13,904 nt of DNA, from NCBI GenBank assembly GCA_955652655.1, contig CATPCK010000419.1, forward strand, positions 1 to 13,904. Direction: 5' to 3'. Below the pieces are notes generated by a model that did no database searches, had not been told where the DNA came from, and was given only the letters and a program-made list of their open reading frames with translations. Of the stretch, positions 7,129 through 12,179 are shown one piece after another; position 1 is the first letter of the stretch, and each line of letters begins with the position of its first letter. Position numbers and translations under genes: made by a program. This DNA comes from an uncultured Ktedonobacteraceae bacterium (lineage in GTDB: Bacteria > Chloroflexota > Ktedonobacteria > Ktedonobacterales > Ktedonobacteraceae).

Positions 7129-8028
7129 TTAAAGAGCACTGATGTGCACCACCACGGCAGTTATATTATCTTCACCGCCGTTGGCGTTTGCGAGATCAAT
7201 CAATGTATCGCATATTTTCTGAGGACTCGTTTTTTCACTAAGTTCTTTGAGTAGATCCTCGTTCCGTACCATCTCCCAGAGGCCATCAGAGCAAAGCAGG
7301 AGTGTATCACCGGGCTTTAAGGTCTGGTGGAAGATGTCTACTTCGATTGTTTTATGACCGGCACCCAGAGAGCGATAGATCAAGTTGCGCTGTGGATGAG
7401 TGTAGATATCCTCCGGCTCAATTTGCTTTGCCTCGACCAACCTGGCCACCAGCGAGTGGTCTTTCGTAATGGGGGTAAGTTGCCCATTGCGTAAGAGGTA
7501 GGTGCGGCTATCGCCGATGTTGGCAATGTAAGCCTGGCTATCGTGTATTAACGCAGCAGTAACTGTACACCCCAGGCCACGAGCAGAGGATTTCTGTTCA
7601 CCGTAGCGCAGGATAGCTTTATTCGCTTGCTGAATGGCGGCTGTAAACTGGTCCTCTATTGATTGCGCCACAGGGGTCTCAGGTAATTTGACGGTCTTAT
7701 TCGCTTTGACTTCCTGTGCCTCCGCAGCCGCCTTTGGGAAGGTAATGGTCTTATCCGGGTCGTCCGTCTCTGAAGTTGGGAGTTGCAGCTTGATGGTAGG
7801 TTGGTCTGGCAGAGGTTTGAAGAAGTTATCCATAGCTCTACTAATGGTATCTACAGCGAGCTTACTCGCGACTTCACCGGCCTGGTAGCCACCCATACCA
7901 TCCGCGACAATAAAGAGACCACGATCACCGCCGTCCAATGATTCTATACGTTTATAAGCGCAATCTTCGTTTTGCTCCCGTTGTTTTCCGACATCGGTTT
8001 TATCAGCAGCAGTGAGTTTCAAATGCAT
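7129..8028 (-). CDS. PP2C-type Ser/Thr protein phosphatase
   Basis: This 299-residue protein is a stand-alone PP2C phosphatase of the bacterial Stp/PrpC type, which removes phosphate from serine/threonine residues using two metal ions. The usual motifs are present: DVGKQREQNEDC with E21/D22, VADGMGG with D43/G44, IGDSRTYLLR at 171-180, SDGLWEMV with D248 and GGEDN with D287. An insertion of about 50 polar residues (71-120) interrupts the core and contains three threonine motifs of related form (T78, T94, T112). It is the first gene of the five-gene operon; the kinase starts 24 bases later. Its C-terminal half is closely similar to the other PP2C here (shared THPQR, RSLG, DGLWEMVRN). The ribosome site is GAGG eight bases before the ATG. 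Confidence 0.95.
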   Translation of the reverse strand: MHLKLTAADKTDVGKQREQNEDCAYKRIESLDGGDRGLFIVADGMGGYQAGEVASKLAVDTISRAMDNFFKPLPDQPTIKLQLPTSETDDPDKTITFPKAAAEAQEVKANKTVKLPETPVAQSIEDQFTAAIQQANKAILRYGEQKSSARGLGCTVTAALIHDSQAYIANIGDSRTYLLRNGQLTPITKDHSLVARLVEAKQIEPEDIYTHPQRNLIYRSLGAGHKTIEVDIFHQTLKPGDTLLLCSDGLWEMVRNEDLLKELSEKTSPQKICDTLIDLANANGGEDNITAVVVHISAL

Positions 8029-8041
8029 TGATATTTCCTCT

Positions 8042-8091
8042 ATATAACATAAGTATTTTTGTGTTTTCCATGCTCACTCAATATAACATAA
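8042..8091. repeat. Direct repeat ATATAACATAA, two copies around the operon promoter
   Basis: The 11-base word ATATAACATAA occurs at 8042-8052 and 8081-8091, 39 bases apart start to start. The right copy contains the -10 hexamer of the predicted operon promoter on the minus strand. The left copy places a second extended -10-like sequence just before the phosphatase start. It could be a duplicated promoter element or a pair of regulator sites. Confidence 0.7.
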
Positions 8092-8109
8092 TTGTGTTTA
8101 TTGTGACAA
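8080..8109 (-). promoter_or_regulatory. Promoter of the phosphatase-kinase-phosphatase-VWA-FHA operon
   Basis: On the minus strand TTGTCA (8104-8109) and TATATT (8080-8085) are 18 bases apart, each one mismatch from consensus, and the -10 is preceded by TGT, giving an extended -10. The predicted start near 8073 leaves a leader of about 45 nt. No other good promoter is seen before the following genes, whose gaps are only 24 to 51 bases. Confidence 0.7.
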
Positions 8110-8119
8110 ATGAAACAGC

Positions 8120-8149
8120 CTTGTCTGGCTTCTCTTGCTAGCTGACAAG
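8120..8149. repeat. Inverted repeat CTTGTC-N18-GACAAG upstream of the operon promoter
   Basis: Six-base arms at 8120-8125 and 8144-8149 form a perfect dyad, with an additional GCT/AGC pairing inside. It lies about ten bases upstream of the -35 hexamer of the signalling-operon promoter, where an activator or repressor could bind. Six-base arms are short enough to occur by chance. Confidence 0.4.
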
Positions 8150-8231
8150 ACGTGAACAGCTTCATATAGCATCATAGCATATAATTGTCGCCTGAGTTTA
8201 ATGGAACCTACTAATTGTACGTACCTGGAGG

Positions 8232-8259
8232 AAAAAAGTTGTTATTTCAACTCAACTTT
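8232..8259 (-). terminator. Probable intrinsic terminator overlapping the end of der
   Basis: On the minus strand AAAGTTG (8259-8253) and CAACTTT (8241-8235) form a perfect 7-bp stem with an 11-base loop that includes the der stop codon, followed directly by a run of six T (8237-8232). The stem is AT-rich and therefore weak, but the shape and T-run are those of a rho-independent terminator and it would separate der from the signalling operon. Confidence 0.5.
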
Positions 8260-9657
8260 CGAGCGTGGCTTAAAGAGCAGGCGCATAGCTGTTCCCTTAA
8301 AACTAAAAGCTTCCCGTAGCTTATTCTCCAGGTAGCGTTCATACGTAAAGTGTACCGCCTGGGTGTCATTGACAAAAAACACGAAGGTAGGAGGATTGAC
8401 CTGTGTCTGGGTGGCATAGTAGATCTTCAGTAATTTGGTGCGCACAACGGTAGGATTATGGCGGCGTACGGCATCCTGTACAATCTCGTTGAGACGAGCG
8501 GTCGGGACTCGCAGGTAGCGCATATCGGTGATATGCAAGACCGTGTCCAGCAGCGACTGCACATGATAGCCTGTTTTTGCGGAGGTAAACACGATGGGAG
8601 CGAAAGGGATGAACTTCAAGCCCTCGGCAATAATACGACGATAGGCTTCGGCATTTTCAATCTCTGCTTTCGGGTTCGTGTATTCACCGCGGCGTTCGGC
8701 GCGCTGTTGTTCCTGTGCGAGGTCCCATTTGTTGACGACGACAACGACGCCTTTGGCCTTCTCCAGGATTTCTCCGGCAATATGGGTGTCCTGTGCCGCC
8801 AGGCCCTCGCTGGCGTCGATGAGCAGGAGCGCGACGTCGCAGCGTTCGATAGCTCGTTCGGAGCGCAACACGCTGAATTTCTCGATGCCGGGGCCAACCT
8901 TGCCGCGCCGGCGGATACCAGCCGTGTCGATCAGTATGAGTTTTCTATCCTTATACAGTAGTTCGGTATCGATGGCATCGCGGGTCGTGCCGGGGATTTC
9001 GCTGACGATCGAGCGTTCGACGCCGAGGATCGCGTTAAGCAAGGAAGATTTACCCACGTTGGGGCGTCCTACAATGGCAATGCGTGAGACATCCTCGTCA
9101 TCTTCGTCTTCCGTCTCCTCATCTTCGGGCGGCAGGGATTCTACGATAACATCGAGCAGGTCACCAGTGCCGGTGCCTTGAGTGGAGGAGATGACAATTG
9201 GTTCTCCGAGGCCGAGGCTGTAAAATTCGACGGCATCCTGGCGGCGGGCCGCGTTATCCGCTTTGTTGGCAGCCAGGATGACGGGTTTCTCTGCGCGGCG
9301 CAATAAATCCGCCACTTCCTCGTCCGAGGCGGTTATACCAGAGCGAGCATCAACCATAAAGACGATGACATCGGCCTCTGCGATGGCCAGTTCGGCCTGG
9401 GCCTGGACATGCTTCATAATATTGCCTGGTTGGCCGGTCAAGCCGACCTGGCCCACGGGAATATCTGAGCCGAGTTCGAGTCCGCCTGTATCGATCAGGG
9501 TAAATTCGCGTCCGTTCCAATCGGTATCCCCGTAAATGCGATCGCGGGTCGTACCGGGTAAGTCTTCAATAACGGCGACACGTTCGCCGATCATGCGATT
9601 AAAAAAAGTGGATTTACCGACATTTGGCCGGCCAACAATGGCAACAAGTGGTTTCAT
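8242..9657 (-). CDS. der: Ribosome biogenesis GTPase Der (EngA)
   Basis: This 471-residue protein has the tandem GTPase domains and C-terminal KH-like domain unique to Der, which acts in 50S subunit maturation. Domain one shows GRPNVGKS (9-16), DTGG (56-59) and NKAD (131-134); domain two shows GRPNVGKS (197-204), DTAG (244-247) and NKWD (309-312), with a KH-like region at about 375-471. An acidic linker (178-189) joins the two domains. Switch II of domain one has an extra stretch at about 61-82 (LELGSDIPVGQVGLTGQPGN) relative to proteobacterial Der. The start is the ATG at 9657, five bases after GGGGAGGT; an upstream in-frame GTG at 9672 overlaps that ribosome site and is unlikely. The gene has its own promoter and terminator. 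Confidence 0.96.
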   Translation of the reverse strand: MKPLVAIVGRPNVGKSTFFNRMIGERVAVIEDLPGTTRDRIYGDTDWNGREFTLIDTGGLELGSDIPVGQVGLTGQPGNIMKHVQAQAELAIAEADVIVFMVDARSGITASDEEVADLLRRAEKPVILAANKADNAARRQDAVEFYSLGLGEPIVISSTQGTGTGDLLDVIVESLPPEDEETEDEDDEDVSRIAIVGRPNVGKSSLLNAILGVERSIVSEIPGTTRDAIDTELLYKDRKLILIDTAGIRRRGKVGPGIEKFSVLRSERAIERCDVALLLIDASEGLAAQDTHIAGEILEKAKGVVVVVNKWDLAQEQQRAERRGEYTNPKAEIENAEAYRRIIAEGLKFIPFAPIVFTSAKTGYHVQSLLDTVLHITDMRYLRVPTARLNEIVQDAVRRHNPTVVRTKLLKIYYATQTQVNPPTFVFFVNDTQAVHFTYERYLENKLREAFSFKGTAMRLLFKPRSKVELK

Positions 9658-9687
9658 AATAGACCTCCCCACCCTGTATCATAAATA

Positions 9688-9713
9688 GGGCACCCATTTC
9701 GTAACGGGTGCCC
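9688..9713 (-). promoter_or_regulatory. Leader hairpin upstream of der
   Basis: On the minus strand an 11-bp stem (GGGCACCCGTT pairing with AATGGGTGCCC, one G-T wobble) closes an ACGA tetraloop. It lies in the predicted der leader, about 18 bases before the ribosome site. There is no T-run on either side, so it is not a standard terminator; it could stabilise the mRNA or bind a regulator. Confidence 0.55.
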
Positions 9714-9780
9714 CTTTGTTCAATCCGTTTCTTATTGTGTAGTGCTTCATTATAGCACATTATGGGTTAATTGAACAAAG
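9714..9780. repeat. 11-bp perfect inverted repeat flanking the der promoter
   Basis: CTTTGTTCAAT (9714-9724) and ATTGAACAAAG (9770-9780) are exact reverse complements separated by 45 bases. The extended -10 of the der promoter lies between them; one arm covers the -35 position and the other lies in the early transcript. This is consistent with paired operator half-sites, but no regulator is known here. Confidence 0.6.
9749..9757 (-). promoter_or_regulatory. Extended -10 promoter for der
   Basis: On the minus strand TGC-TATAAT gives a consensus extended -10 element. The -35 region 17 to 18 bases upstream is poor (TTGTTC or TGTTCA), as is usual for extended -10 promoters. The predicted start near 9742 would give a leader of about 85 nt containing the hairpin at 9688-9713. 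Confidence 0.6.
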
Positions 9781-9791
9781 TTATGGAGTCT

Positions 9792-9847
9792 CTAGCAAAT
9801 GACAGCTCTGGAGGCTCTTCTTTTCCCCCAAAGCTGTCATTCGCTAG
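9792..9847. repeat. Large imperfect palindrome downstream of ilvE
   Basis: Arms at 9792-9807 and 9832-9847 pair over 16 positions with a single mismatch, around a 24-base purine/pyrimidine-biased loop. It begins 24 bases after the ilvE stop on the minus strand. No T-run follows on the minus side, so it is either a transcript-end stabilising stem, a rho-assisted stop, or a small dispersed palindromic element. Repeat copies elsewhere in the genome cannot be checked here. Confidence 0.7.
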
Positions 9848-9870
9848 CAAAGTCGTTTTATAGTAGCGAT

Positions 9871-10806
9871 TTAGGATACGCGCTCGTGGGCGTAGACTGG
9901 TGTGCACCACTGGGCGCGATAGTCGGAGGAACGACCGCGCACGACATCGTTGTAGAGCTGCTGGATAGCGCTGCTGATAGGTCCAATTTTTCCATTGCCA
10001 ACGGGGCGGTGGTCCACGCTGATGATGGGAGCAATCTGTGCCCCTGTCCCACACATGAAGATTTCGTCGGCTACGTAGAGCTCGGTACGGTCTATTTGCC
10101 GCTCGCGGGTGATACGGCCAAGTTCGCGTCGTGCCAGTTCTATCACCGTATCGCGGGTGATGCCGAGGAGTATGTTCTCGGTCGGTGCCGGGGTCGCAAG
10201 TTCGCCATTGATTACCAGGAAGATGTTTTCTGCGCTGCCTTCCGAGACATGGCCTTCGTGAGTGAGCATGATGGCTTCATCGAAGCCGTTCTGCATGGCT
10301 TCACTTTTGGCGAAAGCTGAATTGACGTAGGCGCCACTAATTTTGGCGCGCGCGGGAATAGCGTTATCGTCGATCCGCCGCCAGGACGAAACGCCAGCAC
10401 TCATTCCATTGGTATCGATGTAGTTCCCCACGGGTTCTGAGGTGATAATGAAGTCGTCCTGGAGACCATGCAGGCGTACCCCGATCGTCTGGTCGGCTTT
10501 GTAGGCAACCGGGCGGAGGTAGACGTCCTGCCGCTGTCCATTGCGCTGAACGAGTTCAGCGCTGATGTCTATCAGTTGGTCAACTGTGTAGGGGAGCGAT
10601 ATCTGAAGAATGGCGCACGAGCGCATGAGCCGCTCGTAGTGTTCACGCAAGCGGAATAAGTAGACTTGCTGCTCTGATTCGTTCCAGTAGCCTCGAATGC
10701 CTTCGAAACAGCCGGTACCATAGGCAAAGCCGTGTGTGCGTACGGAGATCATGCCACGCTCGATGGGCACGAACTCGCCGTTCATGAATAGTTCTTTTGT
10801 TTCCAT
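9871..10806 (-). CDS. ilvE: Branched-chain amino acid aminotransferase
   Basis: This 311-residue protein is a fold-type IV, PLP-dependent aminotransferase that performs the last step of valine, leucine and isoleucine synthesis (or the first of their breakdown) with glutamate/2-oxoglutarate. Key features: FAYGTGCFEGIRGY (27-40), the lysine K155 in ARAKISGAYVNS that should hold PLP, E189 in VSEGSAENIF and GITRDT (215-220). The FEGIRGY and arginine-rich RPVAYKAD region favour IlvE over D-alanine transaminase or aminodeoxychorismate lyase. The ATG at 10806 matches the family start (KELFMNGEFVP), although no Shine-Dalgarno is directly before it; a strong one lies 37 bases upstream behind a hairpin. 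It stands as a single gene between rocF and der, with a palindrome downstream. Confidence 0.93.
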   Translation of the reverse strand: METKELFMNGEFVPIERGMISVRTHGFAYGTGCFEGIRGYWNESEQQVYLFRLREHYERLMRSCAILQISLPYTVDQLIDISAELVQRNGQRQDVYLRPVAYKADQTIGVRLHGLQDDFIITSEPVGNYIDTNGMSAGVSSWRRIDDNAIPARAKISGAYVNSAFAKSEAMQNGFDEAIMLTHEGHVSEGSAENIFLVINGELATPAPTENILLGITRDTVIELARRELGRITRERQIDRTELYVADEIFMCGTGAQIAPIISVDHRPVGNGKIGPISSAIQQLYNDVVRGRSSDYRAQWCTPVYAHERVS

Positions 10807-10815
10807 ATTGTGTGC

Positions 10816-10851
10816 GGCAAGCAGCGTCTTTGCTACCTGCCTTCCCTCCTT
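10816..10851 (-). promoter_or_regulatory. ilvE ribosome binding site separated from the start by a 10-bp hairpin
   Basis: On the minus strand AAGGAGGG (10851-10844) is 37 bases from the ilvE ATG, too far for direct use. Between them GGCAGGTAGC (10841-10832) pairs with GCTGCTTGCC (10825-10816), eight Watson-Crick and two G-U pairs, closing a six-base loop. With the stem folded, the effective spacing becomes about 11 bases. The two wobbles pair only in the mRNA sense, which favours an RNA-level role. Confidence 0.6.
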
Positions 10852-10875
10852 ATCTTGTTTCTAGTCTATCTCAAT

Positions 10876-10904
10876 GTTATCACATGCGAGACCTGGTGTA
10901 TGAA
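10876..10904 (-). promoter_or_regulatory. Candidate ilvE promoter
   Basis: On the minus strand TTCATA (10899-10904) and GATAAC (10876-10881) are 17 bases apart, each four of six to consensus, and the -10 is preceded by TGT. The predicted start near 10869 gives a leader of about 63 nt that includes the distant ribosome site and hairpin. The match is modest. Confidence 0.4.
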
Positions 10905-10949
10905 AAGGGAGAATTACGGGGTACCTGGGATCAGGGACCCGCGTCTCCC
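10903..10949 (-). terminator. Probable rocF terminator (GC-rich compound hairpin with T4)
   Basis: On the minus strand GGGAGA (10949-10944) pairs with TCTCCC (10912-10907). Inside, GGGT/ACCC and CCTG/CAGG form a second, nearly perfect stem at 10919-10940 with a four-base loop. TTTT follows directly (10906-10903). The element lies 88 bases after the rocF stop and just before the ilvE promoter. A second small hairpin (AGGAG/CTCCT, 10955-10970) precedes it. Confidence 0.5.
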
Positions 10950-11036
10950 CGGCAAGGAGCCTTGACTCCTGCACTACCATTCCCGTGTTGCTCACTTGAT
11001 CTACACTAGAAATCTGGAACGGAACGTCGTTGCTCC

Positions 11037-11930
11037 TTAAAGAATCTTTTTGCCAAGAGCCGAAAGTACCAGTTCGACCGCGAGTAATGCCGTTGCATTT
11101 TCGCGGTCGAGTATAGGATTCACCTCAACCACATCCATCGCAACCAGTTTGCCCGAATCTGCGATAAGTTCCATTGCGAGATGGGCCTCACGATAGGTCA
11201 GACCACCACGCACCGGGGTGCCAACGCCTGGAGCTTCTTTTGGATCCAATGCATCCATATCAAGACTGAGATGAATGCCATCGTTCTGTTGTCCAGCGAT
11301 GGCTATGGCTTGTCGCATGATTTCGGAGATACCCAACTGATCAATTTCTGACATAGTGAATACGTGAATTGAGTGCGCACGGAGCAGGTCTTGTTCAGCG
11401 GGGTCAAGGTCGCGTGCGCCGACGATGACGATTGTTTCTGCATGAATTTTAGGCTGCCAGCCTCCTACTGTGGTCAGGGTGCTGTGTCCTATGCCCGCCA
11501 GGGCTGCCAGGATCATGCCATGAATATTGCCCGAGGGGGTTGACTGATCGGTATTGAAATCAGCGTGAGCGTCGATCCATATCACTCCAACATTCTTGTG
11601 TACGTTCGCAACTCCCCATACTGAGCCAAGTGAGATGCTGTGGTCACCTCCGAGAACGAGGGGAAATTCGCCTTCTTGCAGGATGGAGGTAACGATAGTT
11701 GATAGTTCTTTAGAGACGCGTACGATTGGTTCAAGGTATTTTAATTTGAGATTGCCCTGTGGTTGAATTTCGGGTTGGGGAATTACCAGGTTGCCCATGT
11801 CCTTGACGCTATGGCCAAGGCTGCGTAGTCGCTCGTTAATTTCCGCGTAACGAATGGCGCTTGTGCCAATGTCAACGCCGCGTCGGTCGGCACCCAGGTC
11901 CATTGGTGCGCCAATCACACGTATTCGCAT
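11037..11930 (-). CDS. rocF: Arginase
   Basis: This 297-residue ureohydrolase should cleave arginine to ornithine and urea in the cytosol, using a two-manganese centre. All metal ligands are visible: H97 in GGDHS, D120, H122 and D124 in WIDAHADFN, and D224 and D226 in SLDMDALDP. The start RVIGAPMDLGADRRGVDIG and the segments SGNIHGM, APGVGTPV and EVNPILD are those of bacterial RocF-type arginases rather than agmatinase or formimidoylglutamase, and length is normal. The ATG at 11930 has AGGAGGT 11 bases upstream; a TAG lies in frame just before it. It has a strong promoter of its own and is divergent from the solute-binding protein gene, so an arginine or peptide utilisation link is possible but unproven. 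Confidence 0.93.
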   Translation of the reverse strand: MRIRVIGAPMDLGADRRGVDIGTSAIRYAEINERLRSLGHSVKDMGNLVIPQPEIQPQGNLKLKYLEPIVRVSKELSTIVTSILQEGEFPLVLGGDHSISLGSVWGVANVHKNVGVIWIDAHADFNTDQSTPSGNIHGMILAALAGIGHSTLTTVGGWQPKIHAETIVIVGARDLDPAEQDLLRAHSIHVFTMSEIDQLGISEIMRQAIAIAGQQNDGIHLSLDMDALDPKEAPGVGTPVRGGLTYREAHLAMELIADSGKLVAMDVVEVNPILDRENATALLAVELVLSALGKKIL

Positions 11931-11946
11931 GTACTATGTATACCTC

Positions 11947-11964
11947 CTGTTCATCGTTGAACAG
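11947..11964 (-). promoter_or_regulatory. 7-4-7 dyad touching the rocF ribosome site
   Basis: CTGTTCA and TGAACAG are perfect reverse complements around a four-base centre (ACGA on the minus strand). The dyad lies between the rocF -10 and the ATG, and its last two bases are the first AG of the AGGAGGT ribosome site. It could be a DNA operator just downstream of the start point or an RNA hairpin that affects ribosome access. Confidence 0.55.
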
Positions 11965-11966
11965 TA

Positions 11967-11988
11967 CTATAATCTGACTTTATTATAG
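11967..11988. promoter_or_regulatory. Symmetric pair of -10 hexamers between rocF and the solute-binding protein gene
   Basis: CTATAAT (11967-11973) and ATTATAG (11982-11988) form a perfect inverted repeat with an eight-base centre. One arm is the minus-strand TATAAT of the rocF promoter; the other is a plus-strand TATAAT that could start transcription toward 12180. The plus-strand -35 position is poor, so plus-strand activity is uncertain. Confidence 0.5.
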
Positions 11989-12011
11989 CTGGTTGCGTGC
12001 GTGTTTGTCCA
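11982..12011 (-). promoter_or_regulatory. rocF promoter
   Basis: On the minus strand TGGACA (12006-12011, one mismatch to TTGACA) and a perfect TATAAT (11982-11987) are 18 bases apart. The predicted start near 11975 gives a leader of about 45 nt containing the dyad at 11947-11964. Confidence 0.75.
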
Positions 12012-12031
12012 TCTCTGTTTTGAGTAGGAAC

Positions 12032-12094
12032 AGGGTTGTTGCAAAGTCTCTGTTTGCCGCCTTCGGCGGCAGGGAGATGGGAAGAAACAGCCCT
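12032..12094 (+). promoter_or_regulatory. Foldable leader element upstream of the solute-binding protein gene
   Basis: On the plus strand AGGGTTGTT (12032-12040) pairs with AACAGCCCT (12086-12094) as a 9-bp outer stem with one wobble. Nested inside is a long hairpin whose core TGCCGCC-TTC-GGCGGCA (12055-12071) is perfect and is extended outward by GTCTC/GAGAT (12046-12050 with 12074-12078). Several wobble pairs exist only in the plus-strand RNA. The fold matches no riboswitch class I recognise. It lies 86 bases before the ATG and needs a promoter upstream, such as the symmetric -10 at 11968-11973, to be transcribed. Confidence 0.45.
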
Positions 12095-12179
12095 ATGAGT
12101 AGGAATTATGCTGCTTGTTTCGCCGGTGGGAGAAGTTGTACAATAGTTTGCAAGGTTCACCTCCCTTATCGTTTTATCC

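Noticed and set aside
9658..9672. GTG at 9672 as the start of der
   Set aside because: The five codons it adds coincide with the GGGGAGGT ribosome site, and the internal ATG gives the normal MKPLVAIVGRPNVG terminus.
9688..9713. Leader hairpin of der as an intrinsic terminator
   Set aside because: No T-run on either strand, and it lies between a good promoter and the der ribosome site.
10918..11020. Possible T-box leader for ilvE
   Set aside because: A GGTCCCTG and a TGGTAGTGC segment recall T-box elements, but the conserved T-box core (GGTGGNACCGCG) is missing and the order is wrong; a rocF terminator explains the GC-rich stem better.
11947..11964. LexA/SOS box
   Set aside because: The half-site order is GTTC...GAAC; the Gram-positive-type SOS box has GAAC...GTTC, so the orientation does not fit.
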